Notes: generated by a model not told the origin, from the letters alone. Positions 43,355-53,307 are shown, counted from the first letter of the stretch. The stretch: 64,000 nucleotides of DNA from PALSA-1296 sp038210275 (GCA_038210275.1 JBBQWV010000009.1:1-64000); one strand, 5' to 3'. Made by a program: numbers and translations.

Positions 43355-44767
43355 ATGAAACATCTTCTGCTTTCCTTTTTTTTTACTTTGCTATGTGTTT
43401 CGTCATCACTTCATAGCCAGACGAAACAAGCAGTCCATGTGATTGAGATCAGCGGTGAAGTTGATCTTGGCATGGTATCGTACGTTGAGCATTCTGCTAC
43501 CCAAGCCGAGAAAGATAATGCGGTGATATTACTTCATGTCAACACATTTGGGGGCAGAGTTGATGCGGCAACCCGCATACGCGATGCTATCTTTAACGCA
43601 AAAGTCCCACTAACGATTGCTTTTGTTGATAAGCGCGCGATCTCGGCTGGCTCACTAATTACCCTTTCGGCAAAAAAGATTGCGATGGCTTCCGGTGCGA
43701 CAATGGGTGCAACAACGCCTATTGATCAATCGGGCACAAAAGCGTCTGAGAAATTTATCAGCTATATGCGCGCTGAAATGCGAACAACTGCCGAACGCAA
43801 CGGGCGCAATCCCAGTGTCGCCGAGGCGATGGTTGATGAATCGCTTGGCTTGGATAGTTCTTCCGGACTTTTTTTACCGAAAGGAAAACTTCTGACACTG
43901 ACAACTGCGGATGCCGTGAAAGTAAAATACCTCGATGCTGAAGCCAATTCAATAGATGAGGTCCTGAAAATATTTAATGTTCAAAATGCAGAAGTCACGA
44001 CTGCGTCTGAAAATCTGAGTGATAAACTTATCCGATTTCTCACAATCTCAATAGTAAGTTCTCTTCTGATCATGATCGGATTAGCTGGTCTATTTTATTC
44101 GATCAAGACAGGACACTTCGGAATTGTTACACTGATCTCTGTTATCTGTCTCATTCTCTTTTTTGGAGGACAGTATATAACGCAAGTCGCGCCAATCATT
44201 GCGATCTTTTTATTCCTTGCAGGTATTATTCTTTTCTTACTTGAGTTAACGCCTATCCCTACATTTGGTACGGGAGCGATCTTTGGAGTTATAGGAATTT
44301 TCCTCGGTATCTTTCTTGCACTTGCAGGAGATATATCAACTCTGACACCTGATAGACTCAACGATACGACTTTTACGTTGGCTATCTCGCTTGTGGGGCT
44401 GCTTATCCTTGTTGGTCTTATCTTTAAATATGCACCGGGTTGGCCTTGGTTGAAAAAATTTATTAATCAAACTGTTTCAGGAAACAACAACCACATCATT
44501 GCAGAAAAAAGACTGCTCATTGGTAAAGAAGGCACGGCTATCACACCCCTTCGTCCGGCAGGCACAGCGCTTATTGACGGAAATAAAGTTGACGTAGTGA
44601 CACAAGGAGAATTTATTTTGCCGGGATCAAGCATCATTGTTGTTGATACGCCGGCAAACAAAGTGCTGGTAAGATCACTCAGAGCACAGGCGAAAGAGGA
44701 AGAGCATGGCAAAGACGGCGATCCCTTCGGTGGCAGAATTCCGGGACATTTACAAACGAGAGTATAG
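43355..44767 (+). CDS. NfeD-type membrane serine protease
   Basis: The ATG at 43355 opens the signal peptide (MKHLLLSFFFTLLCVSSSLHSQ); the longer frame adds nine residues. An N-terminal ClpP-class protease domain has the ISAGS segment (likely nucleophile Ser97) and a candidate catalytic Lys133 in ASEKFISY, by analogy with the archaeal PH1510 family. Four to five membrane helices (about 225-365) follow, then a C-terminal NfeD OB-fold (about 385-455: IGKEGTAITPLRPAGTALIDGNKVDVVTQGEF). Membrane quality-control protease, often partnered with stomatin; no stomatin gene is adjacent. Confidence 0.92.
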   Translation: MKHLLLSFFFTLLCVSSSLHSQTKQAVHVIEISGEVDLGMVSYVEHSATQAEKDNAVILLHVNTFGGRVDAATRIRDAIFNAKVPLTIAFVDKRAISAGSLITLSAKKIAMASGATMGATTPIDQSGTKASEKFISYMRAEMRTTAERNGRNPSVAEAMVDESLGLDSSSGLFLPKGKLLTLTTADAVKVKYLDAEANSIDEVLKIFNVQNAEVTTASENLSDKLIRFLTISIVSSLLIMIGLAGLFYSIKTGHFGIVTLISVICLILFFGGQYITQVAPIIAIFLFLAGIILFLLELTPIPTFGTGAIFGVIGIFLGIFLALAGDISTLTPDRLNDTTFTLAISLVGLLILVGLIFKYAPGWPWLKKFINQTVSGNNNHIIAEKRLLIGKEGTAITPLRPAGTALIDGNKVDVVTQGEFILPGSSIIVVDTPANKVLVRSLRAQAKEEEHGKDGDPFGGRIPGHLQTRV

Positions 44768-44776
44768 AATTGTGAA

Positions 44777-45601
44777 TTGAGAAAGACAAAGAATAAATCG
44801 CTCATAAGTTATTCGGTCCTCATTGTTGGATCGCTTATCACGTTCTTTCCACTTCTGTGGATGATGGTGCTTTCGCTTTCTGATAATCCGTCAAGCAGTT
44901 CAACACTGACTGAGCTTTTCAAAAAGGGATTCTCGTTTCAGAATTTCTCGGATATTCTTTCGGCAGATAATTATAGCATTTATTTTTTCAATTCGCTTCT
45001 TATTAGTACCGTTGTTGCATTAGGTAATTGCATCTTGTGCACTTATGTAGCTTATGCCTTTGCTCGGATGGAATTCAGGTTCAAGAAAACACTTTTTGCG
45101 TCGGTACTTGTCGTATTGATGGTTCCTGTGTATGTAGTGATGATTCCCCTGTATCGCGAGGTCGTCACGTTCGGGTGGATCAATTCCTATTTTGCATTAA
45201 CGATTCCATTCATAGTATCTCCTATCGGCATATTTCTTCTGAGACAATATATTTCCGAGCTTCCAAAAGAACTTGAAGAAGCTGCGCGAATTGATGGTGC
45301 ATCACTTTTTCATATTATTCACAAGATCATTTTCCCTCTTGCTCGTCCGGCGCTTGTCGTCCTTTTTCTTTATCAGTTCTTGAATATCTGGAATGCCTTT
45401 CTCTTTCCATTTCTGTTTACCAATACGGAAAGCATGCGGACGCTACCTGTTGCGTTAACTTTTTTTCAAGGGAAGCAATCTGTTGATCTCGGACATTTGA
45501 TGGCTGGCGCTGGGTTATCCGCACTGCCGGTGCTGCTGCTATTTGCAGTATTTCAGAAGAAAATTATTGCGGGTTTGACTGCGGGCGCAGTAAAGGGATA
45601 G
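44777..45601 (+). CDS. Orphan carbohydrate ABC transporter permease, MalG-like
   Basis: The start is TTG at 44777, nine bases after the protease stop. The 274-residue protein has six membrane segments and the EAA loop EEAARIDGASLFHIIHKIIFPLARPALVV typical of MalG/UgpE-type permeases. Its partner permease, binding protein and ATPase are not in the window, although they could be elsewhere. Its close position behind an NfeD-type protease gene is unusual. Confidence 0.9.
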   Translation: MRKTKNKSLISYSVLIVGSLITFFPLLWMMVLSLSDNPSSSSTLTELFKKGFSFQNFSDILSADNYSIYFFNSLLISTVVALGNCILCTYVAYAFARMEFRFKKTLFASVLVVLMVPVYVVMIPLYREVVTFGWINSYFALTIPFIVSPIGIFLLRQYISELPKELEEAARIDGASLFHIIHKIIFPLARPALVVLFLYQFLNIWNAFLFPFLFTNTESMRTLPVALTFFQGKQSVDLGHLMAGAGLSALPVLLLFAVFQKKIIAGLTAGAVKG

Positions 45602-46591
45602 TTACTTCTCCCGTTCAATCACAAAATAGGAAAAATCCATCAACGATTTTTTAGCAGGACTATCTGGAAGATTCTCAATTGCTTTGCGTGCTGTCGCTGA
45701 ATATTCTTCCGCCTTCTTTTTCGCGTAGGTTAATCCTCCAGTGGCAGCTACAAGATTCATAATGAGTTTTCGTTCGCCTTCCGATGCCTTACCCGATTTA
45801 ATGAGTGCTCGGATGCGGCGTTCTTCTTTCGGCTCGAGAGTAGAAAGAGTATGGATAAGTGGAAGTGTCAGCTTTTTATCTTTCAGATCATTGCCGGTAG
45901 GTTTGCCGATAATTTTTGCACTGTCTTCATAATCAAAAAGATCGTCTCGGATTTGAAATGCAATACCTGCGGCTTCGCCATACGCCCTGAGCATTTCGCG
46001 CTGCTCAGTATTTTCACCTTTTGGTAAAATGCTTGCCGCGCCGATCTCGCAACACGTTGCAATGAGCGAAGCTGTTTTATCGGCGATGATCTTAAAGTAC
46101 GATGCTTCATCAATGTTGAGTTGACGGGATTTCTGAAGCTGGTATAGTTCGCCTTCGCTCATTCTGCGAACAGCAGTGGAAGTGATCTCTAAGAAATGAT
46201 ACTCGCTCGTCTTGACGGTCAGGAGCAAACCTTGTGCAAGAAGATAATCGCCCATCAGCACTCCGGCTTTATTTCTCCAAAGTGCACGAATGCTGGCAAA
46301 GCCTCGCCGTGTATCAGTTTCATCTATGACGTCATCATGTACAAGCGTTGCAGTATGTAATAGCTCGACAAGCGTTGCTGCCCGATAGGTTGCATCGTTT
46401 ACGCCTCCGCAAGCTTGAGCAGAGAGTAATACAAGCATCGGACGAATTTGCTTGCCCTTGGTTCTGACAAGATATTTTGCAATAAGATTCACAAGCGGAA
46501 CAGTCGAAAGCATCGACCGCTTAAAGCGCTTGTTGAACTCATCAGCTTCATGCTTAACCGGGGAAAGAATGTCCTTCAGAGAATATTGCAT
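45602..46591 (-). CDS. ispB: Polyprenyl diphosphate synthase
   Basis: The ATG at 46591 overlaps the tatC stop as TGATG; the longer frame lies inside tatC. The first aspartate-rich motif is LVHDDVIDETDTRRG, and the second is FQIRDDLFDYEDSAKIIGK; GKQIRPML is the substrate-binding region. It makes the long isoprenoid chain for quinones or undecaprenyl-like lipids. Whether octaprenyl or heptaprenyl is not decidable from the sequence. Confidence 0.93.
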   Translation of the reverse strand: MQYSLKDILSPVKHEADEFNKRFKRSMLSTVPLVNLIAKYLVRTKGKQIRPMLVLLSAQACGGVNDATYRAATLVELLHTATLVHDDVIDETDTRRGFASIRALWRNKAGVLMGDYLLAQGLLLTVKTSEYHFLEITSTAVRRMSEGELYQLQKSRQLNIDEASYFKIIADKTASLIATCCEIGAASILPKGENTEQREMLRAYGEAAGIAFQIRDDLFDYEDSAKIIGKPTGNDLKDKKLTLPLIHTLSTLEPKEERRIRALIKSGKASEGERKLIMNLVAATGGLTYAKKKAEEYSATARKAIENLPDSPAKKSLMDFSYFVIEREK

Positions 46592-47364
46592 CAGGCTGAA
46601 AGCAACTCCTTTTTCTTGCGTTGACGAAAGGCGAGAGCACATGCATAGATAGATAGCTCAAAGAGAACCCAAAGTGGTATGAATAAAATTAATTGGAGAA
46701 GCGGGTTGCCGCCGGGTGATAGAATTGCTGCAACCAATAGCAGAACGATGATCGTATGCCTTCTGTAATGCCGCATAAATGGAGGAGTCAAAATGCCAAG
46801 TCTTCCAAGAAAATATGCAATTAGTGGAAGTTCAAAGACGATGCCGGAAATAATGATCGTCATTAAAAAAACAGACAAGTATTTATGAACATCCGGCATG
46901 ATCTTAATAAACTCTGTTCCGAAGTCCGAAGCAAAGTTCAAGGTCATCGGAAGCAGAACGTAATACGAAAACACCATTCCGACGAGAAAACTTAGAACTG
47001 TATAAAAAGAAATAGTCCGGACATACTTTTTTTCATGACTATGCAAACCAGGTTCAATGAATTTCCAGATCTGAATAATTGTGTACGGGAAGGAAACAAT
47101 AACTCCACCCCAGATGATGATCTGCATATAAAGTTCAAGTTGACCGTAGATCTCTGTCGTGATGAACTGAAATTTAGGGGCATACTTTCGAGCAGGTCCA
47201 AGAATAACTTCTTCAAGTATCCAGTCAGTAAAAACCCCACAGAGGATCATCCCTGCAACAATGCCAAGCACTGCGCGGATCACCGAATGACGCAGCTCTT
47301 CAAGATGATCCCAAATGGACATCTCAATATCACTTTGCGGCACAGGTTGTGGATCGGCTGGCAT
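46591..47364 (-). CDS. tatC: Sec-independent (Tat) protein translocase subunit TatC
   Basis: The 257-residue protein has six membrane segments. The conserved 'HLEELRHSVIRAV' near residues 20-32 binds the twin-arginine signal, and the later FELPL glutamate is conserved. It would export folded proteins with RR signals, including the DUF1501 and DUF1800 proteins in this window. The other Tat subunits are not encoded nearby. Confidence 0.95.
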   Translation of the reverse strand: MPADPQPVPQSDIEMSIWDHLEELRHSVIRAVLGIVAGMILCGVFTDWILEEVILGPARKYAPKFQFITTEIYGQLELYMQIIIWGGVIVSFPYTIIQIWKFIEPGLHSHEKKYVRTISFYTVLSFLVGMVFSYYVLLPMTLNFASDFGTEFIKIMPDVHKYLSVFLMTIIISGIVFELPLIAYFLGRLGILTPPFMRHYRRHTIIVLLLVAAILSPGGNPLLQLILFIPLWVLFELSIYACALAFRQRKKKELLSA

Positions 47365-47384
47365 TAATTAATTAGAGACTTTTT

Positions 47385-48668
47385 TTATGAATAGAGAGGA
47401 AAGCGTGAAGTCAGGCTCTTCACTTCTTCTTTCACATCAACAATTATTTTCATGTCGTTCGAATTCGTCACAACGCGGTCAATAAGATCTGCAATAATAT
47501 CCATCTCCGCTTCTTTCATACCTCGCGTTGTTATTGCAGAAGTACCGATACGAATTCCGCTTGTGATAAGAGCAGATTTATCGTCATACGGAACAGCATT
47601 TTTATTCACTGTGATCGCTGCTTTATCAAGCGCTTCTTCGGCAGCTTTTCCGGTAATATTTTTTGTGCGGAGATCGGCAAGCATCAAATGATTATCGGTG
47701 CCGCCGGAAATAATATTATAGCCTCTTGCAACAAGTTGTGAAGCAAGCCTACGTGCATTGCTGATAACCTGCGCTCCGTAAACTGTGAAGCTATCATCTA
47801 ATGCTTCGCCGAATGCAACCGCTTTTGCAGCGATAACGTGCATAAGCGGACCGCCTTGAATGCCGGGCATGACAGTCGAATCAATTAGCTCGGAGACCAT
47901 TTTCACTCTTCCACTCTTCGGAGCGATAGCGCCCCAAGTATTCTCGAAATCTTTTCCTAACAAGATCATTCCTCCGCGAGGACCGCGTAATGTCTTATGG
48001 GTTGTAGATGCAACAATATGGCAATGCGGAAGCGGATTTGATAAATGTCCCTTCGCGATCAATCCTGCGGGATGTGCCATATCACAGAAAAGCCAGGCGC
48101 CAACTGAGTCGGCAATCTCACGAAATCTTTTGAAATCAATATCGCGTGAATAAGCACTTGCTCCGACAGTAATCATCTTCGGCTTATGCTCTTTTGCTTT
48201 TGCTTCGACATCGTCATAATCAATATAGCCAGTTTCTTTATGTACGCCGTATGCGGCAAATTTATATAACTGACCGGAAAAATTTGCCGGATGTCCGTGC
48301 GTCAGATGTCCGCCATGCGATAAATTCATTCCGAGAACAACATCACCGGGCTTTAAGAAAGTAAAATAGACAGCCATGTTTGCCTGTGAACCGGAATGCG
48401 GCTGCACATTTGCGTACTCAGCTCCGTAAAGTTTTTTTACTCTATCGCGCGCGATATTTTCAACAACGTCAACAAATTCGCATCCGCCATAATAGCGTTT
48501 GCCGGGATAGCCTTCAGCATATTTATTGGTCAGTACACTTCCCTGCGCTGCAAGAACTTGTGCGGAAACAAAATTTTCGCTTGCAATAAGTTCTAAGCCA
48601 TGCTGCTGTCTGCCAAGTTCATCGGCAATGGCAGAGGCAACGTCTTTATCTTGGATGGTAAGATTCAT
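47385..48668 (-). CDS. glyA: Serine hydroxymethyltransferase
   Basis: The ATG at 48668 (MNLTIQDKD) is preferred to the in-frame TTG two codons earlier. The PLP lysine is in STTHKTLRGPRGG, 'SGSQANMAVYF' and 'VGASAYSRDIDFKRFREIAD' are further family segments, and the length is about 427 residues. It interconverts serine and glycine with tetrahydrofolate. It sits 20 bases upstream of tatC. Confidence 0.97.
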   Translation of the reverse strand: MNLTIQDKDVASAIADELGRQQHGLELIASENFVSAQVLAAQGSVLTNKYAEGYPGKRYYGGCEFVDVVENIARDRVKKLYGAEYANVQPHSGSQANMAVYFTFLKPGDVVLGMNLSHGGHLTHGHPANFSGQLYKFAAYGVHKETGYIDYDDVEAKAKEHKPKMITVGASAYSRDIDFKRFREIADSVGAWLFCDMAHPAGLIAKGHLSNPLPHCHIVASTTHKTLRGPRGGMILLGKDFENTWGAIAPKSGRVKMVSELIDSTVMPGIQGGPLMHVIAAKAVAFGEALDDSFTVYGAQVISNARRLASQLVARGYNIISGGTDNHLMLADLRTKNITGKAAEEALDKAAITVNKNAVPYDDKSALITSGIRIGTSAITTRGMKEAEMDIIADLIDRVVTNSNDMKIIVDVKEEVKSLTSRFPLYS

Positions 48669-48684
48669 ATCCAATTATTACTAA

Positions 48685-49116
48685 TTAAAATTTATCTATC
48701 TTCTCAACTCTTCTCTGATGTCTTCCGCCTTCAAATCCGGTTGCGAGAAAAACATCAATAATTTTTTGCGCCTCTTCCCAAGGAATAAGACGTTCACCCA
48801 ACGCAAGAACATTGGCATCATTATGTTCACGTGCAAGTTTTGCCATTTCTTCGTTTATGGCATCAACTGCACGAACACCTTTGTGGCGGTTTGCTGCAAT
48901 TGAAATTCCGATACCGCTTCCGCATACGATGACTCCGTATATTGCCTCACCACTTGCAACTGCCTCTGCTGCCTTGTGTCCGAAATCAGAATAATCAACG
49001 CTCTCTGTTGAATTCGTCCCAAAATCGAGAACGTCATATCCTTTTAATTGCAAATATGTTTTTGCTTTTTCTTTATATTCGAATCCGGCATGATCGGATG
49101 CAACTGCTATTTTCAT
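48685..49116 (-). CDS. rpiB: Ribose-5-phosphate isomerase B
   Basis: The 143-residue RpiB/LacAB-type isomerase has ASDHAGFEYKEK at the N-terminus, the active-site CGSGIGISIAANRHKGVRA, and 'EHNDANVLALGERL'. It converts ribose-5-P and ribulose-5-P in the pentose phosphate pathway. It overlaps the end of the outer-membrane protein gene by 4 bases and precedes glyA by about 16. Confidence 0.96.
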   Translation of the reverse strand: MKIAVASDHAGFEYKEKAKTYLQLKGYDVLDFGTNSTESVDYSDFGHKAAEAVASGEAIYGVIVCGSGIGISIAANRHKGVRAVDAINEEMAKLAREHNDANVLALGERLIPWEEAQKIIDVFLATGFEGGRHQRRVEKIDKF

Positions 49117-50426
49117 TCGTCGTCATTTCTCCTAAGTGGTACAAACCATTTTTCCGATAAACTAATTGATGCTCCCATCTTGAAAAAGAAATCTTTCGGA
49201 GCGCCTCCGGTAATTGATGGAGTGCGAACTCCCGCTGAAACGGAAAAATCAAACATTGATTCATAATTCATCGGCAATCCCAGTCCTGCTGTAACGCTCA
49301 TCTCATTAACCGATATTTTTGCAAAGGGCGCTATCACCGAAGAAGGTTTAAAAGGCAATGTTGCATAACTTGCACCAAGCCTTAACCCTGCTCTATTCCA
49401 AAACGAAACACCCTTGCTTTCATCTCCCATGATCGGCAATCGCTCAATTCCGATTGAATACCGATTCGATGTTCCAAGATTCGGATCTCCGATAATAGTA
49501 GTTGTCGGAGAATAAAACGATGAATTCGAAAAATCCTGTCCGGAAATATCTGCTTCTATCCTATATCGGTCGCCCAATCGCGTCGCAATACCCAATCGAA
49601 TCATAGATGGGTACGAACCGTAACCTATCTTTTCGATCGTCGAATCAAGAGCAGAATTAACGGGTGTTACAACAGTTCGTTGTTTTGAGCTTATTGCCGC
49701 AGCAGATGAGTATGCACCGCCTATCGCCAAACCACGTAATTCTGGAACAAGCGAATCAAGCGTAAGAAGAAATCCAAATGTCCCCCGAACTCCGCTCATC
49801 GAATATTCACGCTGAAATATTCCGGGGACCGTTTCAATTCCTTGGACAGCGTCGGACTGAATAATAGTACGAATATTTCCAAAAAGAAAATCCGCTCGTC
49901 CTCCGATATTAAGAGCAGAAATCGGTCGAGCTGAAAGTCCGATATAGAATTGGGATAGCCCACCCTCCCTTTTATAAATAGTCGAGCCGATTGTATCGGG
50001 AAGCACCATTTGCGCATCTGCATTCGTGATCGGTGCAAATCCGAAAGCAAACCCGAACTTGAACTTATCCCAGAGTGGAGTGCCAAATGATACTCCTCCA
50101 AATTTTACAATTCTCTGAATCCCTTCATCCGAGCCGAGATCACTTTTATCATAAGCAAATCCCAACCTCGCCTCAATGCGAGCACGAGTCATCATTGACC
50201 ATGCCGCAGGATTCTCATCGTTGATCGTGCGTGACTCCGTACTGGCAACTGCAGAACCTGCAATACCCTCAAGCCGTGGAGATTGCGTCACGATAGGATC
50301 GCCGAACCCGATAAAATCGTATGGAGAGCCTTGAGCAAGCAACTCCGTTGAATAGAACATACTCCCCAGAACGAGAGCAAATGCTAATCTTGCCATAACT
50401 GATTGTTGTTTAGTATTTTTATACAT
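49113..50426 (-). CDS. Outer-membrane beta-barrel protein, FadL/PorV-like
   Basis: The ATG at 50426 (MYKNTKQQSVMARLAFALVLGSMFYSTELLAQ) begins a normal signal peptide; the longer frame would overlap the next gene. 'ENPAAWSMMTRARIEARLGFAY' near the start and repeated long beta strands of 10-14 residues resemble the FadL/OmpP1 group. It is translationally coupled to rpiB by the 4-base overlap, which may be fortuitous. The ligand is unknown. Confidence 0.82.
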   Translation of the reverse strand: MYKNTKQQSVMARLAFALVLGSMFYSTELLAQGSPYDFIGFGDPIVTQSPRLEGIAGSAVASTESRTINDENPAAWSMMTRARIEARLGFAYDKSDLGSDEGIQRIVKFGGVSFGTPLWDKFKFGFAFGFAPITNADAQMVLPDTIGSTIYKREGGLSQFYIGLSARPISALNIGGRADFLFGNIRTIIQSDAVQGIETVPGIFQREYSMSGVRGTFGFLLTLDSLVPELRGLAIGGAYSSAAAISSKQRTVVTPVNSALDSTIEKIGYGSYPSMIRLGIATRLGDRYRIEADISGQDFSNSSFYSPTTTIIGDPNLGTSNRYSIGIERLPIMGDESKGVSFWNRAGLRLGASYATLPFKPSSVIAPFAKISVNEMSVTAGLGLPMNYESMFDFSVSAGVRTPSITGGAPKDFFFKMGASISLSEKWFVPLRRNDDE

Positions 50427-50445
50427 TATCTCTTTGGCAAAAAAA

Positions 50446-51711
50446 TTAGCGTAGGAAGGAATACGAGATGATGAGCGCGGGACGTTTTGCTTTATCAGCA
50501 GCATAATCCATGCCGTAAAACACCCACCTATTAATATTGTAATCTTCGACATCAACTTGTGAGCCATTGAAAATGCGGTAAGCAAACCCTGCACGAAGTT
50601 CGATAACAACGCTATCCTCACCGGCTCGCAATGCATGTTCAATCGTGTCGCGAATCTGAAAACTATACATATCAGGATCTACAGTACCATGAGATCCGTA
50701 TCCAAGAAATGTACGCCCTGAATCTCCGACAGAGCCATTCGGTATATCCGCAAGCGCAGGCGGAGTAGTATCAAGAGGTACATTGCTCGAAGTATGCAAC
50801 TTCGAATCACTATGCAATTGAAGCAAGGCGCTATTGATCGTGACAAATGGATTGAGCTGAAGCTGAGTACGAATATTTTTGAGATTGATCACGATCCTCT
50901 CTCGCTCGGCATAACTTCCGCGCAAAGCAAATTCTCCAGTCGGTGGAGGCGCAGCATGATCCGTAACAATAGCAAAATCAATTGTCGGATTTCTGGTAAT
51001 CTTCGCCGTATCTTTCCGGGTAGGATTTATTACCGATAACTTTAGAGTTGGCGAGAATGTATTATCGCCATTTTCATTCGAAGCAAATGCGCGAACCGTA
51101 TTCATATTTGAATTCGGTACAAGAACTAATGAAAGAGAAGCCGTCCGAAGATTCTTATTCATTATTCCGGTATCAAGAGGGATCGAGATCGTCAGAAGAG
51201 AATCAGACGTGACAGTCCCGCTATACGTACCGACGATCTGAGATAGATTTCCTATTGTCAGCGACTTGGTCGAATCATTGACTTGATTTCCTATTTCGGT
51301 ATAAACCGAGAAATCAATTTTCTGGTCTGTTGCATCACCATACAGATATGGAAATCTCATCCTCAAAATCAGTGTATCGGTAAGTACCTGACCTATAGTG
51401 TCGGGCAAGATAGGCATTTTCATCGCTGCCCATGCCTCAATATCTCCTGAAACTTTGCCGATCATCAGCGCCGATGAATTGATTGTCAGATTGACATTCT
51501 GCCCAGCGGCAATAAATGTTTGTTTAACAATAGGTTGAAAGATAAACGCTGAGGAATCCGAATAGGCATGAATTCCGGTTGAAACCGTATCTTTTAAGTA
51601 CAACGCTCCGATGCCGGAAATTTTTTCCGTGCAGGATGAGAGACTAAGAACGATTCCGCAAATTGCGATCAGGAAGAGATTACTCTTCCCGAAGGTATGA
51701 GATTTGTGCAT
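50446..51711 (-). CDS. Large lipoprotein with DNRLRE-like C-terminus
   Basis: The ATG at 51711 opens a lipoprotein signal (FLIAICGIVLSLSSC). The rest is beta-rich with many short T/S/N turns, and ends 'NRWVFYGMDYAADKAKRPALIISYSFLR', like DNRLRE-type domains whose C-terminal strand reads P-L-I-YS. 'LTDTLILRMRFPYLYGD' and 'ATINSALLQLHSDSK'-type segments also fit that fold. The match is moderate. It precedes the outer-membrane protein gene by 19 bases, so the pair may form an envelope module. Confidence 0.72.
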   Translation of the reverse strand: MHKSHTFGKSNLFLIAICGIVLSLSSCTEKISGIGALYLKDTVSTGIHAYSDSSAFIFQPIVKQTFIAAGQNVNLTINSSALMIGKVSGDIEAWAAMKMPILPDTIGQVLTDTLILRMRFPYLYGDATDQKIDFSVYTEIGNQVNDSTKSLTIGNLSQIVGTYSGTVTSDSLLTISIPLDTGIMNKNLRTASLSLVLVPNSNMNTVRAFASNENGDNTFSPTLKLSVINPTRKDTAKITRNPTIDFAIVTDHAAPPPTGEFALRGSYAERERIVINLKNIRTQLQLNPFVTINSALLQLHSDSKLHTSSNVPLDTTPPALADIPNGSVGDSGRTFLGYGSHGTVDPDMYSFQIRDTIEHALRAGEDSVVIELRAGFAYRIFNGSQVDVEDYNINRWVFYGMDYAADKAKRPALIISYSFLR

Positions 51712-51792
51712 GTATGATGAGTAAACAGCAATGAAGCGAAGGGAGTTTGTCAAATCCCAACCAAGAATCAAGTTCTACTATTGTGATATTCC

Positions 51793-53307
51793 TCAGGGTT
51801 TAGCCAAAAGCTTTTCGTAGAGTTCGGCGTATTCCTGCGCAGAGCGATTCCATGAAAAATCTTTCAGCATTCCATTATTCTGAAGTTCGCGCCATTTGGT
51901 GTGATGTTTGGTGTACATTCCAATGGCACGTTCCAACGCTTTCCAGAATGATTTTGCATCGTATTTATCGAAAATAAATCCGGTCGCTGGATCTTTCTTC
52001 GTTGCATCAAGCGGATCGGTTACCGTATCTGCCAAACCGCCAGTTCGCCTGACAACGGGAATCGTCCCGTAACGCATCGAATACATCTGATTTAATCCAC
52101 ACGGCTCATAAGCGCTCGGCATGATAAAAATATCTGCTCCTGCTTCGATCTTATGGGCGAAGTTATCATGGAATCCGAGATATACTCCGACTTGCTTCGG
52201 ATGTTTCTTCATCAGCTTGGTAAAGAATTCTTCGTACTTCTTCTCGCCAGAACCAAGGACAACAATCTGAGCGCCGGATTTCAGCAACGGCTCCATGACT
52301 TCAACAATAAGATCAATTCCCTTTTGATCAACGAACCGAGCAATGAGTCCGATCACTGGCGTACCCTCTTGATATGGGAGACCCATAGATTCGCAAAGAT
52401 CAACTTTGCATTCTTCTTTTATGTCAAGTCTCGTCCGGTCGAAAGGCTTAAAAATATTTAAATCTTTTTCTGGATCCCAGATTGCAAGATCAATTCCGTT
52501 CAGGATTCCGTGAAGATCTTTTTTCCGGCTTGTCAGAAGCCCTTCCATTCCGCATCCGAATTCCTTCGTTTTGATTTCCTCAGCATACGATGGGCTAACT
52601 GTCGTAATAGCATCAGCGAAAGCGATACCTGCTTTGACGAATGACATATTGCCATAAAACTCCACTCCATTTGGATTAAAATGTTCAAGGGGTAGCCCTG
52701 TCTTCGGATATGAAGTAGCCGGGAAATTTCCTTGATAGGCAAGATTATGAATCGTGAAAACAGATTTTGTGCCACGAAAGAACGGATCGTCTTTCATCGC
52801 CTCTTTCAGATACAAAGGGATCAGCCCTGTCTGCCAATCATTGCAATGGATAATATCCGGCTTCCAAAGCAGCCGCTTACATAATCCGAGCACCGCATGG
52901 CTAAAAGTGATAAAGCGCTCGTCATTATCAGGATAATCAATATTTGTATCCGGATCGGAGTAGAGTCCCATCCTGGAAAAATATTCCTCGTTCTCGGCTA
53001 GGTAAATCTGTACTCTGGTTCGCGGAGTCAGGATGGCGCTCGATTTTGCATTCACCGTAACCATACGGTCGCCAACCTGAAAATCCATCCCTTGAAGTCT
53101 ATTGATAATATGGATCTTCTGCTTCTTCTCTCCGATAAATCCATACTTCGGCATGATCAACCTGACATCATGATTGAACTCACGCAATGCCTGAGGTAAG
53201 GCAGAGCTTACATCTGCCAAGCCGCCGGTCTTGGCGTAGGGATAGACTTCGCTGGAAACGAACAATACACTTCGTTGCGGAAAAGTCGGTTTATTGGGGT
53301 CGGTCAT
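51793..53307 (-). CDS. glgA: Glycogen synthase (GT5)
   Basis: The ADP-glucose binding motif KTGGLADV is at about 27-34 near the N-terminus, preceded by FVSSEVYPYA, and the C-terminal domain has 'ARFVDQKGIDLIVEV' and the catalytic region 'IFIMPSAYEPCGLNQMYSMRYG'. The length of 504 residues is typical. It elongates alpha-1,4-glucan. A possible TACTTTTG promoter element lies about 70 bases upstream (53377-53384). Confidence 0.96.
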   Translation of the reverse strand: MTDPNKPTFPQRSVLFVSSEVYPYAKTGGLADVSSALPQALREFNHDVRLIMPKYGFIGEKKQKIHIINRLQGMDFQVGDRMVTVNAKSSAILTPRTRVQIYLAENEEYFSRMGLYSDPDTNIDYPDNDERFITFSHAVLGLCKRLLWKPDIIHCNDWQTGLIPLYLKEAMKDDPFFRGTKSVFTIHNLAYQGNFPATSYPKTGLPLEHFNPNGVEFYGNMSFVKAGIAFADAITTVSPSYAEEIKTKEFGCGMEGLLTSRKKDLHGILNGIDLAIWDPEKDLNIFKPFDRTRLDIKEECKVDLCESMGLPYQEGTPVIGLIARFVDQKGIDLIVEVMEPLLKSGAQIVVLGSGEKKYEEFFTKLMKKHPKQVGVYLGFHDNFAHKIEAGADIFIMPSAYEPCGLNQMYSMRYGTIPVVRRTGGLADTVTDPLDATKKDPATGFIFDKYDAKSFWKALERAIGMYTKHHTKWRELQNNGMLKDFSWNRSAQEYAELYEKLLAKP

